Assembly (NCBI RefSeq): GCF_046054195.1
Contig: NZ_JBEQCS010000018.1
Coordinates: 32,202 to 96,201 of the forward strand
DNA from: Celerinatantimonas sp046054195
GTDB taxonomy: Bacteria; Pseudomonadota; Gammaproteobacteria; Enterobacterales; Celerinatantimonadaceae
DNA length: 64,000 nucleotides
Reading direction: 5' to 3'
Below the pieces are notes generated by a model. It was not told where the DNA came from and ran no database searches. It was given only the letters and a program-made list of their open reading frames with translations. Shown here one piece after another: positions 42,196 through 51,794 of the stretch. Within the stretch, counting starts at the first letter, position 1, and the number at the start of each line of letters is the position of its first letter. A program made the translations under genes and the position numbers.

Positions 42196-43385
42196 ATCCC
42201 CGTCGTTTAGTCATTCTTGGTGCTACTGGTTCAATTGGCCGTAGTACTTTGAAAGTCGTCAGAGAAAATCCGTCTTTATATCAGGTTCATTGTCTAACCG
42301 GCAATCGTAATAGCTCGCGTATGGCTGAGCTTGTTCACGAGTTTAAACCTCGTTACGTGGTCATGAATGATGCATCGGCCGCTTCGCAGTTAAAGCAGCA
42401 AATTAATGGCCAATGCGATGTTTTAGACTCATCTGATGCGTTAATCGATGCCGCTTGCTCACCTGATGCCGATATAGTGATGGCCGCCATTGTTGGTGGT
42501 GCTGGACTTCGGCCAACACTTGCGGCGGTTCGCGCCGGCAAAACTGTTTTATTGGCGAACAAAGAAGCTCTGGTTATGACTGGTCTATTACTGATGCAAG
42601 AGGCCAAAAAAAGCGGCGCGACAATTTTACCTGTAGATAGTGAACATAACGCAATGTTCCAGTGTTTACCTCAAGAGGTTCAAACCAATTTAGGGTTCTG
42701 TGATTTAAAAGCCAGTGGCGTTTCTAAACTATTATTGACGGGCTCTGGTGGGCCGTTTCGCACGTTAGCTTTGGATAAATTAAAAGATGTAAGCGTCGCC
42801 CAGGCCATTCATCATCCCAATTGGTCAATGGGGCCAAAAATTTCCGTTGATTCAGCAACGATGATGAACAAAGGCCTAGAGTATATTGAAGCGAAACGGC
42901 TTTATCATACCTCTCGCGCTGAACTTGAAGTGATTATTCACCCGCAGTCGGTGATTCATTCGATGGTACAATACTGTGATGGCTCAGTTTTGGCCCAGTT
43001 AGGGGAGCCGGATATGGCGACCCCGATAGCGTGTGCAATGGCTTATCCGCAAAGAATTTCTTCTGGCGTTGAACCTCTGGACTTTTTAGCACTCAAAGAA
43101 TTGACCTTCGCCGCTCCAGACTATCAGCGATACCCTTGTTTGAAGTTGGCGATAGATGCTTGTTATACCAGCCAGTTCGCTACAACCGCTCTAAATGCGG
43201 CGAACGAAGTCGCTGTGCAGGCATTTTTAGAGAATCAGCTTAAGTTCACCGATATCGCGGTGGTGGTCGAATCTTGTCTGGCCCAACTTAATGAGCAAAA
43301 TAGACAGTTGGAACTTGAAGATTTACTCGCTTTAGATGAGCAAATTCGTCAAGTTGCGGCTCAATATGTGCGGAAAAGGTGCTAA
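42192..43385 (+). CDS. dxr: 1-deoxy-D-xylulose 5-phosphate reductoisomerase
   Basis: A 397-residue enzyme for the committed step of the MEP isoprenoid route, which also feeds UppS. The NADPH motif LGATGSIGRST (about 8-18), LLANKEALVM (about 118-127), metal and substrate residues in LPVDSEHNAMFQ (about 145-156) and HPNWSMGPKISVDSATMMNK are present. I chose ATG at 42192 because it overlaps the cdsA stop and gives the E. coli length (398). Confidence 0.98.
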   Translation: MNPRRLVILGATGSIGRSTLKVVRENPSLYQVHCLTGNRNSSRMAELVHEFKPRYVVMNDASAASQLKQQINGQCDVLDSSDALIDAACSPDADIVMAAIVGGAGLRPTLAAVRAGKTVLLANKEALVMTGLLLMQEAKKSGATILPVDSEHNAMFQCLPQEVQTNLGFCDLKASGVSKLLLTGSGGPFRTLALDKLKDVSVAQAIHHPNWSMGPKISVDSATMMNKGLEYIEAKRLYHTSRAELEVIIHPQSVIHSMVQYCDGSVLAQLGEPDMATPIACAMAYPQRISSGVEPLDFLALKELTFAAPDYQRYPCLKLAIDACYTSQFATTALNAANEVAVQAFLENQLKFTDIAVVVESCLAQLNEQNRQLELEDLLALDEQIRQVAAQYVRKRC

Positions 43386-44737
43386 TGCAAAGTTTTATCT
43401 GGAATGCGTTTTTCTTTATCGTCGCGTTAGGTTTGCTGGTTGCAATCCACGAATTTGGCCACTTTTGGGTGGCTCGTCGGTGCGGTGTGAAGGTTGAACG
43501 TTTTTCGATAGGATTTGGCAAAACGATCTGGTCACGGATTGGGCGAGATGGCACAGAATATGTTGTTGCGCTGATCCCGCTAGGCGGTTATGTCAAAATG
43601 CTTGATGAGCGGGTTGAGGCCGTTCCTGAACAGTTACGAGCCCAAGCGTTTAACAACCGGCCTTTGGCTGCTCGTGCAGCAATTGTTGCCGCGGGGCCGC
43701 TTGCTAATTTTCTGTTAGCCATTGTCGCTTTCTGGATTATGTTGATGATCGGTATTCCAGGGGTAAAACCTGTGTTAGGCGATATTCCTGCCGATAGCCT
43801 TGCTGCCAAAGCGGGGCTTAAATCGGGCCAGCAAGTGTTAGCCGTTGATGGTCGAGCGGTACAAGATTGGCATAACTTGATGTTATCTCTGATCTCCCAT
43901 GTTGGAGAGAAGAACGTAACTGTGCGGGTGAATTCAGCAAACGATGGTATCGAAGATCATCATCTTGATCTATCATCTTGGCGTATTGGCAGTAATCCAG
44001 ACCATGATCCGCTCAATGATATTGGTGTGGTTCAATATCTTCCTAAAGTTTCTTTGCAAGTTGATAAAGTCGTCCCTAAGAGTCCTGCCGCCACGGTTGG
44101 GTTGCAACAGGGCGATAAACTTATCTCGGCAGGTGGACAAAAGCTCAGTACTTGGGAGCAATTTACAACATTGGTGCGCCATCATGCTGGACAATCGATG
44201 CCGCTGAGTATCGAACGTCAGGGACAATCGTTGCAGCTGAATGTTGTGCCAGAAAAAAGACACGCGAATGGTCAGACATTTGGCTTTATGGGGGTAGCTC
44301 CCAAAGTTGCTAAGTATCCGAGTGACTATTTGATAACCATTCAATACGGGCCGTTTGAGTCGCTCTATAAAGGTGTTGCGCGCACGTGGCAAACGACGCG
44401 AATCACGATTGATATGCTTGTGAAGCTGGTGACAGGGAAAGTGTCGGTACAGAATTTAAGTGGTCCAATTTCGATCGCCAGAGGAGCTGGCCAGTCAGCC
44501 CATTATGGGGTGGCTTATTTTCTTGGATTTCTAGCTTTAGTTAGTGTTAACTTAGGTATCCTAAATTTGGTACCTTTACCGGTTTTAGATGGTGGACATC
44601 TGTTATTCTTCGCCGTTGAGGCAGTGACGCGCCGACCTGTATCCGAACGAGTGCTTGAAGTTGGGATGCGGATCGGTACATCCGTTTTAGTGGTTGTTAT
44701 GATGTTTGCTCTGTTTAATGATTTAATGCGCTTATAA
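43385..44737 (+). CDS. rseP: RIP zinc metalloprotease RseP
   Basis: A 450-residue inner-membrane protease that cuts the anti-sigma factor RseA within the membrane, releasing sigma E during envelope stress. HEFGH (about 22-26) is the zinc site and NLVPLPVLDGGHLL (about 394-407) carries the third ligand. Two PDZ domains lie at about 115-210 and 215-305. The ATG overlaps the dxr stop (TAATG). Length equals E. coli. It sits just before bamA, the substrate pathway whose failure triggers it. Confidence 0.98.
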   Translation: MQSFIWNAFFFIVALGLLVAIHEFGHFWVARRCGVKVERFSIGFGKTIWSRIGRDGTEYVVALIPLGGYVKMLDERVEAVPEQLRAQAFNNRPLAARAAIVAAGPLANFLLAIVAFWIMLMIGIPGVKPVLGDIPADSLAAKAGLKSGQQVLAVDGRAVQDWHNLMLSLISHVGEKNVTVRVNSANDGIEDHHLDLSSWRIGSNPDHDPLNDIGVVQYLPKVSLQVDKVVPKSPAATVGLQQGDKLISAGGQKLSTWEQFTTLVRHHAGQSMPLSIERQGQSLQLNVVPEKRHANGQTFGFMGVAPKVAKYPSDYLITIQYGPFESLYKGVARTWQTTRITIDMLVKLVTGKVSVQNLSGPISIARGAGQSAHYGVAYFLGFLALVSVNLGILNLVPLPVLDGGHLLFFAVEAVTRRPVSERVLEVGMRIGTSVLVVVMMFALFNDLMRL

Positions 44738-44757
44738 TTAGGACCTCTTTCTTCTCT

Positions 44758-47184
44758 ATGTATAAAAAGAAGTTTCTTGCAGCAGCATTGGCCGCTTTAT
44801 GGTCAGGGATGAGTTTAGCTGCCCAGTCTGGTGAGTTTAAAGTTAGTGATATTCATGTTGAGGGGTTACAGCGAGTTTCGCTAGGGGCTGCATTGTTACA
44901 GCTTCCGTTGCGGGTCGGTGATGAAGTAACACGTGATGATATCAGCGACAGTCTTAAAAAACTTTACCGTAGTGGTGATTTTCAGGATGTTTCGGTATAC
45001 CGGGATCATAATGCTCTTATTTATAAGGTCAAAGAGCGTCCGGTGATTGCCAGCCTTGAATTTTCCGGAAACCACGATGTGAAAAAGGATAAACTCAAAG
45101 AGAGCTTATCTGCACAAGGGATTAAAGTTGGTGAGCCGCTTGATAGAACGAATCTGACGAATATCGAAAAAGGCTTAGAAGACTTTTATTACTCAGTTGG
45201 TAAATATAACGCTCGGGTTAAGGCAATTGTGACAACATTGCCACGAAACCGTGTTGACCTTAAATTTGCTTTCCAAGAAGGTTTATCGGCGAAAATCCAG
45301 CAGATCAACTTTGTGGGTAATAAGCATTTTTCAAATCAAAAGCTTCTTGATCAGATGCAGTTGACCGATTATGTCCCGTGGTGGAACTTGATGGGTGATC
45401 AGAAATATCAGAAGCAAAAACTGGCTGGCGATTTAGAAACGATTAAAAACTACTATTTTGACCGTGGTTATGCACGTTTTAAAATCACCTCGACGCAAGT
45501 TGAGCTGACACCCGATCGTCATCAGGTTTATATCACTGTAAACATTCATGAAGGTGATATTTATAAAATTAAGAATGTGGCGTTAGATGGCAATCTGCTC
45601 GGTAAAAAAGCGCAGATGGAAAAATTAATTCCAATTCAACCTGGTGCGACTTATAACGGTTCTGATATCTCCCAGATGCAGGATACGTTAGAGAAATATC
45701 TGGGCCGATTTGGTTACGCCTATCCACAAATTCAGGTCTACCCAGAAATTGACGACAAAGACAAAACCGTGACATTGCATGTCAATGTCGATCCCGGAAA
45801 ACGTGTCTATGTACGCCACATCAATATAAGCGGCAATACCGTTACCAGTGATGACGTGATTCGCCGTGAAATGCGCCAGATGGAAAGCACTTGGTTATCT
45901 AACCGTAATATTGAACAGTCGAAAAAACGACTCAACCGATTAGGACTGTTTAAATCTGTAGATAGCAATACGACTCGGGTTTCAGGTAATCCGGATGAAG
46001 TCGATGTTGATATGGCAGTGAAAGAACAATCAACTGGCTCAATCACCGCTGGGATTGGTTATGGTACGACCTCTAAAATCAGCTTAAATGCGGGGATTAG
46101 CCAGAAAAACTTCATGGGTACTGGTGATTACGTAGCCATTAAAGCATCGCGTAACACCTATTCTAAAGAGATTAGCTTATCTCATACCAACCCATATTTT
46201 ACCAAAGATGGTGTAAGTCTAGGCGAGCGTCTCTACTACAAAGACTTTGATGCTTCAAAAGCAAACTTGGTGAGTTATACCAATAAAACCATCGGTCTTA
46301 AAGGAACCCTCGGCTTCCCTATCAATGAAAATAACCGTTTGTCATTGGGACTTGGTGGGGAGATTAACAAAATTTCTCAGGCTGACCCCTATGAGCAGGT
46401 TCGTCAGTTCTGGCGAATTTATAAGTCGAATGTAAGTGATACCAATAACTCGTTGGACTTTAAAAATGTCACCGTTGATTTAGGTTGGACTCGTAATACT
46501 TTAGACTACGGTAAATTCCCAACCGATGGTTCAAAACAGCAGTTCTCATTTGAGATAGCGGTACCGGGTTCTGATACGCAGTATTTTAAAACCAGTATCG
46601 ACTCGCATAACTATTTTCCATTAACAGATAACCATCATTGGGTACTGAAAACCTATGGAAAAGTCGGTTATGGTAACGGCTATGGTCAGGTTGATGGTGG
46701 GGATCAAATCTTACCGTTCTTCGAAAACTTCTACGCAGGTGGTTGGGGAACTGTTCGAGGCTTCTCATCTAATACGATTGGGCCACGAGCAATTTATGCC
46801 AATGACAATAACGGTAATACCGAATATGTTCCCGGTGGTGCCATTGGTGGTAACGGAATGGCGGTGGGCAGCGTCGAGTTGATTTTCCCAACACCATTTT
46901 TAAGTGAATCTTATGCTGACCAAATTCGAACGACGGCATTTTTGGATTTCGGTTCGGTATGGGACACAGAATATGACACATCACAGGCGATGCGCCAGTG
47001 TGTGAAAAACTGTGATGAAATTGCTGATTATACAAATCCAGGACGAATTCGTGCTGCAGCTGGGATTTCTGTACAATGGTGGTCGCCGATTGGCCCTGTG
47101 GTCTTCTCGCTGGCTAAACCAGTTAAAAAATATCCAGGTGATGATACCGAATTTTTCTCATTTAATTTAGGTCAAACTTTTTAA
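44758..47184 (+). CDS. bamA: Outer membrane protein assembly factor BamA
   Basis: An 808-residue outer-membrane protein, the core of the BAM complex that folds beta-barrels. A signal peptide covers about 1-21 (cleavage near SLAAQS). Five POTRA domains run from about 25 to 425; the 16-strand barrel follows, with the lid-loop motif VRGF in GTVRGFSS (about 664-671) and a terminal phenylalanine (NLGQTF). Length fits E. coli (810). skp, a chaperone feeding BamA, lies 20 bp downstream. Confidence 0.98.
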   Translation: MYKKKFLAAALAALWSGMSLAAQSGEFKVSDIHVEGLQRVSLGAALLQLPLRVGDEVTRDDISDSLKKLYRSGDFQDVSVYRDHNALIYKVKERPVIASLEFSGNHDVKKDKLKESLSAQGIKVGEPLDRTNLTNIEKGLEDFYYSVGKYNARVKAIVTTLPRNRVDLKFAFQEGLSAKIQQINFVGNKHFSNQKLLDQMQLTDYVPWWNLMGDQKYQKQKLAGDLETIKNYYFDRGYARFKITSTQVELTPDRHQVYITVNIHEGDIYKIKNVALDGNLLGKKAQMEKLIPIQPGATYNGSDISQMQDTLEKYLGRFGYAYPQIQVYPEIDDKDKTVTLHVNVDPGKRVYVRHINISGNTVTSDDVIRREMRQMESTWLSNRNIEQSKKRLNRLGLFKSVDSNTTRVSGNPDEVDVDMAVKEQSTGSITAGIGYGTTSKISLNAGISQKNFMGTGDYVAIKASRNTYSKEISLSHTNPYFTKDGVSLGERLYYKDFDASKANLVSYTNKTIGLKGTLGFPINENNRLSLGLGGEINKISQADPYEQVRQFWRIYKSNVSDTNNSLDFKNVTVDLGWTRNTLDYGKFPTDGSKQQFSFEIAVPGSDTQYFKTSIDSHNYFPLTDNHHWVLKTYGKVGYGNGYGQVDGGDQILPFFENFYAGGWGTVRGFSSNTIGPRAIYANDNNGNTEYVPGGAIGGNGMAVGSVELIFPTPFLSESYADQIRTTAFLDFGSVWDTEYDTSQAMRQCVKNCDEIADYTNPGRIRAAAGISVQWWSPIGPVVFSLAKPVKKYPGDDTEFFSFNLGQTF

Positions 47185-47204
47185 GTAAACGATAGGAGTT
47201 CCCA

Positions 47205-47714
47205 GTGAAGAAACTCGTTCTAAGTGCTCTGTTAGCTGTTTCATTATTAGCACCAGCGACAGCTGCCATGGCAGATACGAAAATTGCGACAATTAATATG
47301 CATGAAGTTTTCCAGAACTTGCCGCAAAGAGAGGCTGCAATGAAAAAATTGCAGAATGAATTTGCTGGTCGAATTAAGGAACTGCAAGGCTTAGAAAGCC
47401 AGATGAAAGCTCTCTATCAGAAACAGCAGAAAAACAAAGGTCTGATGAGTGATGATGAGCAGACTCAACTTCAGCGTAAATTGGCTGAGCTGCAATCTCA
47501 GTTTCAGTTGAAACGTAAAAATTATCAGGATGACCGCCGTGAAGCCGGTGAAAAAGAACAGCGTAAACTGATTGGTAAAATTCAGAGTGCTGTGGCTAAA
47601 ATTGCTAAAAGCAAACATCTGGATTTAGTAATTCCAGTTGATGCAACTGCATTCTCAAAACCTGATATGGATATTTCCAAAGCAGTAATTGATGCAGTAA
47701 GTAAACAAAACTAG
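47205..47714 (+). CDS. skp: Periplasmic chaperone Skp/OmpH
   Basis: A 169-residue periplasmic trimeric chaperone for unfolded outer-membrane proteins. The signal peptide MKKLVLSALLAVSLLAPA... ends near AMAD (residues 20-23). The mature protein starts KIATINMHEVFQ and has long charged coiled-coil arms (about 45-125), then the C-terminal body LDLVIPVDATAF. The start is GTG with AGGAG upstream. It is between bamA and lpxD as in E. coli. Confidence 0.96.
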   Translation: MKKLVLSALLAVSLLAPATAAMADTKIATINMHEVFQNLPQREAAMKKLQNEFAGRIKELQGLESQMKALYQKQQKNKGLMSDDEQTQLQRKLAELQSQFQLKRKNYQDDRREAGEKEQRKLIGKIQSAVAKIAKSKHLDLVIPVDATAFSKPDMDISKAVIDAVSKQN

Positions 47715-47736
47715 AAAAGAATAAAGAGTAGGAACA

Positions 47737-48774
47737 ATGACTGTAACTTTAGAGCAGATAGCGCAATGGGTCGATGGTCAGCTTCATGGGCCAAAAGAAG
47801 CTGAAATAGAAAAAATCGCTCCATTACCCAAAGCCGGTCCAAACGATGCGACATTTTTAAATGACAATCGCTATCAGCATCAGTTAGCTGGTTGTCAGGC
47901 GGGTGTTATTTTATTAACCGAGCAAAATGCGCAGTATGCTAAAGGATCAGTCATTGTTGTTAAAGATCCATATCTGGCCTATGCCCGATTAGCTCAATAT
48001 ATGGATTCTACTCCTAAAAGTGCAGATGGAATTCATCCATCAGCCGTGATTAGTGCGCAAGCGACTCTTGGGAAAAACGTTAGTATTGGCGCTAGCGCGG
48101 TTATTGAAGCAGGCGCAGTGCTTGCTGATGATGTGCAAATTGGCGCAGGTTGTTTTGTCGGCGAGAACACTCAGATTGGTACTGGGACTAAGCTCTGGGC
48201 AAATGTGAGTGTTTATCATGATGTTGAGATTGGCAGCCAGTGTCTGATTCAATCTGGTGCGGTTATCGGTTCTGATGGTTTTGGTTATGCCAATGACCGA
48301 GGTCAGTGGATAAAAATTCCGCAAACCGGTCGCGTTATTTTAGGTGACCGAGTAGAGATTGGCGCGTCAACTTGTATTGACCGCGGTGCGCTTGAAGATA
48401 CGGTGATTCACGATGGTGTTATCATCGATAACTTATGTCAGATTGCTCATAACGTCGAGATCGGCGAAAATACCGCAATCGCCGGTTGTACCACGATGGC
48501 CGGTAGTCTTAAAGTTGGTAAATATTGCATCATCGGTGGCGCCAGTGTCTTTAATGGTCACATGGAAATTTGTGACCAAGTCCATATCTCTGGTATGTCA
48601 ATGGTGATGCGTCCGATCGATAAACCGGGGGTTTATTCTTCGGGGATCCCAGCCCAGACGAATAAAGAGTGGCGTAAAACAGCAGCCCGGGTTATGCAAA
48701 TCGACCAAATGCATAAACGTATACGCGAGCTTGAACATAAACTCGCTGAGCTTGACGCCAATAATAACAAGTAA
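47737..48774 (+). CDS. lpxD: UDP-3-O-(3-hydroxyacyl)glucosamine N-acyltransferase
   Basis: A 345-residue trimeric acyltransferase for the third step of lipid A synthesis. After an N-terminal uridine-binding domain (1-100), a hexapeptide beta-helix covers about 105-315. The catalytic histidine is in IDNLCQIAHNVEIGENTAIA near 240. The C-terminal helix HKRIRELEHKLAEL is usual. Slightly longer than E. coli (341). Confidence 0.98.
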   Translation: MTVTLEQIAQWVDGQLHGPKEAEIEKIAPLPKAGPNDATFLNDNRYQHQLAGCQAGVILLTEQNAQYAKGSVIVVKDPYLAYARLAQYMDSTPKSADGIHPSAVISAQATLGKNVSIGASAVIEAGAVLADDVQIGAGCFVGENTQIGTGTKLWANVSVYHDVEIGSQCLIQSGAVIGSDGFGYANDRGQWIKIPQTGRVILGDRVEIGASTCIDRGALEDTVIHDGVIIDNLCQIAHNVEIGENTAIAGCTTMAGSLKVGKYCIIGGASVFNGHMEICDQVHISGMSMVMRPIDKPGVYSSGIPAQTNKEWRKTAARVMQIDQMHKRIRELEHKLAELDANNNK

Positions 48775-48791
48775 AAACAGGAAATAAGATT

Positions 48792-49247
48792 TTGACTCAG
48801 GAACTTAACCGGCTAGAAATTCACGATATTTTAGAATTATTGCCGCACCGTTACCCATTTTTATTAGTTGACCGTGTCCTTGATTTTGAAGTAGGCAAAT
48901 CAATGCATGCGATCAAAAACGTCACCTTTAACGAACCATTCTTTCAGGGGCACTTCCCTGAGCGCCCAGTTTTCCCTGGCGTGCTATTATTAGAAGCAAT
49001 GGCTCAGGTTACTGGTATTTTAGCTTTTAAATCGGCTGGCAAACCTCGGCAAAATGAGCTTTATTATTTTGCAGGGATTGATAAAGCACGTTTTAAACGT
49101 CCAGTTGGTCCTGGTGATGTGATTCATTTTGAAGTTGAGTATCTGCGCGATATGCGTGGTGTAGGTAAATTTAAAGCTGTGGCAAAAGTAGATGGTGAGC
49201 TTGTGTGTGCAGCCGATATTATGTGTGCCCGAAGAGAGTATAAATGA
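48792..49247 (+). CDS. fabZ: 3-hydroxyacyl-ACP dehydratase FabZ
   Basis: A 151-residue hot-dog-fold dehydratase of fatty acid elongation. The catalytic histidine is in QGHFPERPVFPGVL and the glutamate in LLEAMAQVTG (about 54-78). LLPHRYPFLLVDRVLDFE opens the fold. The start is TTG at 48792. The stop overlaps the lpxA ATG (ATGA), so saturated and hydroxylated chain supply is coupled to lipid A genes. Confidence 0.98.
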   Translation: MTQELNRLEIHDILELLPHRYPFLLVDRVLDFEVGKSMHAIKNVTFNEPFFQGHFPERPVFPGVLLLEAMAQVTGILAFKSAGKPRQNELYYFAGIDKARFKRPVGPGDVIHFEVEYLRDMRGVGKFKAVAKVDGELVCAADIMCARREYK

Positions 49248-50032
49248 TCGATTCAACTGCAATGATTCACCCTACAGCCCTCATTGGTAGCGATGTCACT
49301 GTGAAAGCAGGTGTACAGATCGGTGCTTATAGCGTGGTTGAAGGTGATGTAACCATTGGAGAAAATAGCTGGATTGGCTCGCATGTGGTCATAAAAGGTC
49401 GCACAACCATCGGCCGTAACAATCGCATTTATCAGTTCGCTTCTATTGGAGAGGCGTGTCAGGACCTTAAATATCGAGGTGAAGATACTGAATTAGTCAT
49501 CGGTGATGATAATACCATTCGCGAAAGTGTGACAATGCACCGTGGAACGATTCAGGATAAAGGCCTGACTCAAGTGGGCAGCCATAATCTATTTATGATT
49601 AATGCTCATGTTGCTCATGACTGTGTCATTGGTGATAACTGTATTTTTGCTAATAACGCGACACTAGCAGGTCACGTTACTATCGGTGATTATGTTATTT
49701 TCGGTGGCTTAGCGGCAATTCATCAGTTTGGTAAAGTTGGCGCTCATGCCTTTATTGGTGGTTGTGCTGCTCTGAACCGAGATGTTCCGCCGTATGTCAT
49801 GGCTGTGGGGAACTATGCTCGTCCCGTTACGATTAACAGTGAAGGGTTGCGTCGCCGCGGTTTTAGTAATGAAGCGATTCGAGCGTTACGCCGCGCTTAT
49901 AAAATCCTCTATCGCGAAGGCCACACGGTTGAAGAAGCGATAGAGCAGATGCAAACCATGAGCGATGAGTTTCCTGAAGTGAAATTGTTCGTCGACTTTT
50001 TAAGTAATCATGGTCGAGGTATTATCCGGTAA
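49244..50032 (+). CDS. lpxA: UDP-N-acetylglucosamine acyltransferase
   Basis: A 262-residue trimeric enzyme for the first step of lipid A synthesis. Hexapeptide repeats cover about 5-190. The catalytic histidine is in NAHVAHDCVIGDN (about 121-133). The helical C-terminus (195-262) carries GLRRRGFSNEAIRALRRAYK. Its stop shares a base with the lpxB start. Confidence 0.98.
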   Translation: MIDSTAMIHPTALIGSDVTVKAGVQIGAYSVVEGDVTIGENSWIGSHVVIKGRTTIGRNNRIYQFASIGEACQDLKYRGEDTELVIGDDNTIRESVTMHRGTIQDKGLTQVGSHNLFMINAHVAHDCVIGDNCIFANNATLAGHVTIGDYVIFGGLAAIHQFGKVGAHAFIGGCAALNRDVPPYVMAVGNYARPVTINSEGLRRRGFSNEAIRALRRAYKILYREGHTVEEAIEQMQTMSDEFPEVKLFVDFLSNHGRGIIR

Positions 50033-51183
50033 TGGCTAAACCCGCTTCGCGTCCTTTAACCATTGCCCTTGTCGCCGGAGAAGTCTCCGGCGATATTTTA
50101 GGTGCCGGATTAATTAAAGAGCTTAAGAACATCTACCCTGATGCGCATTTCTGCGGTATTGCTGGTCCTCAAATGCAAGCACTTGGCTGTGAAGCATTCT
50201 TTGAAATGGATGAGCTTGCTGTCATGGGCATTGTTGAAGTCTTAGAAAAATTGCCCCGTATTTTAAAAGTTCGCCGACAGCTGCTAAAACGACTTCGAGA
50301 ACTTAAACCGGATGTTTTTATTGGTATCGATGCCCCTGACTTTAACCTTGGCGTCGAAGAAAAACTGCATGCATCAGGTATTAAAACAGTTCATTACGTC
50401 AGTCCTTCCGTTTGGGCTTGGAAACAAAAACGAGTCTTTAAAATCAAACGTGCATGTGATTTGTTATTGGCCTTTTTGCCATTTGAGAAAGCTTTTTACG
50501 AGCGCTTTGATGTTCCTTGTGAGTTTGTCGGCCATACAATGGCAGATGCCATTGACTTAGATGTTGCCAAAGGGCCTGCTCGCCAAACATTGGAAATTCA
50601 TCCTAAAGGACCATTGTTAGCTCTTTTGCCGGGCAGTCGCAAAGCAGAAATTGAGTTGCTTAGCGTTCCATTTCTTGAAACCGTAAACAAGCTTAGTGCT
50701 AAGATTGATTCTTTAGAAGTGGTTGTGCCAATGGTCAGCGCCACTCGTAGAGTGCAATTTGAAGCATTACTGCAGTCTATGCAAGTGAATGTTCCCGTTC
50801 ATATTGTTGATGGCAAAGCGCGAGAAGTGATGGCAGCCAGTGATGCTATTTTATTAGCATCTGGCACAGCAGCTTTAGAAGCTATGTTGGTAAATCGGCC
50901 TATGGTTGTGGGCTATAAATTAAAACCATTTACCTACTGGATTGCAAAACGGTTGGTAAAAACCGATTATATTTCTCTGCCCAATCTGCTTGCTGGTGAA
51001 GCGTTAGTCAAAGAGTGCATTCAAGATGACTGTAACGCTGACACACTCAGCGATGCCTTGTTTCCCTTATTGGTTGAAGATCAACGTGCTCTGCAAGGTA
51101 AGTTTCGCCAGTTACATGAACAAATTCGTTGTCAGGCAGACCATAAAGCTGCGCTGGCAATTAAGCGAGTAATTGAATCATGA
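50032..51183 (+). CDS. lpxB: Lipid-A-disaccharide synthase
   Basis: A 383-residue GT19 glycosyltransferase that joins UDP-diacylglucosamine to lipid X. VAGEVSGDILGAGLI (about 14-28), YVSPSVWAWKQKR (about 122-134), LLPGSRKAEI (about 198-207) and the ASGTAALE motif (about 282-289) are present. It overlaps lpxA by one base and rnhB by four (ATGA). Confidence 0.97.
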   Translation: MAKPASRPLTIALVAGEVSGDILGAGLIKELKNIYPDAHFCGIAGPQMQALGCEAFFEMDELAVMGIVEVLEKLPRILKVRRQLLKRLRELKPDVFIGIDAPDFNLGVEEKLHASGIKTVHYVSPSVWAWKQKRVFKIKRACDLLLAFLPFEKAFYERFDVPCEFVGHTMADAIDLDVAKGPARQTLEIHPKGPLLALLPGSRKAEIELLSVPFLETVNKLSAKIDSLEVVVPMVSATRRVQFEALLQSMQVNVPVHIVDGKAREVMAASDAILLASGTAALEAMLVNRPMVVGYKLKPFTYWIAKRLVKTDYISLPNLLAGEALVKECIQDDCNADTLSDALFPLLVEDQRALQGKFRQLHEQIRCQADHKAALAIKRVIES

Positions 51184-51794
51184 CATTTATCTATCCTGAA
51201 GGCTTTCAATGTTTTGCTGGTGTCGATGAGGTTGGGCGTGGCCCGTTGGTTGGTGATGTGGTCACAGCCGCTGTTATTTTAGACCCAACTAAGCCTATTT
51301 CAGGTTTGAATGATTCGAAAAAATTATCAGAAAAAAAGCGCTTATCACTATTTGGCCAGATTAAAGAAAACGCGCTCTCGTATGCAATTGGCCGGGCCAG
51401 CCCACAAGAGATCGATGAATTAAATATTTTGCATGCCACCATGTTGGCAATGCAGCGAGCCGTGGCAGGTTTATCACTATCACCTGATTTTGTACTCGTT
51501 GATGGCAATCGAACCCCACAATTTGCTTGTGCTAGTTTAGCGGTTATCAAAGGGGATGGTTTAGTTGCCGAGATCAGCGCAGCCTCGATTCTAGCAAAAG
51601 TGACTCGCGATCAAGAGATGGTTGAACTGGATGCTTTATATCCGCAATATCAGTTTGCCAAACATAAAGGTTATCCAACCAAAGCTCATTTAGAATTGTT
51701 AGAAAAATATGGTCCAATTGCTCAGTATCGACGCAGTTTTAAGCCTGTAGCCCGAGTTATTGAATTGATGGAGGCGAATCACCATGAGTGTTGA
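51180..51794 (+). CDS. rnhB: Ribonuclease HII
   Basis: A 204-residue enzyme that nicks RNA in RNA-DNA hybrids, including single misincorporated ribonucleotides. The catalytic acids lie in GVDEVGRGPLVGDV (14-27) and LVDGNRTPQ (about 106-114). KVTRDQEM and YPQYQFAKHKGYPTKAH are family blocks. It overlaps lpxB by 4 bp and dnaE by 11 bp. Confidence 0.97.
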   Translation: MTFIYPEGFQCFAGVDEVGRGPLVGDVVTAAVILDPTKPISGLNDSKKLSEKKRLSLFGQIKENALSYAIGRASPQEIDELNILHATMLAMQRAVAGLSLSPDFVLVDGNRTPQFACASLAVIKGDGLVAEISAASILAKVTRDQEMVELDALYPQYQFAKHKGYPTKAHLELLEKYGPIAQYRRSFKPVARVIELMEANHHEC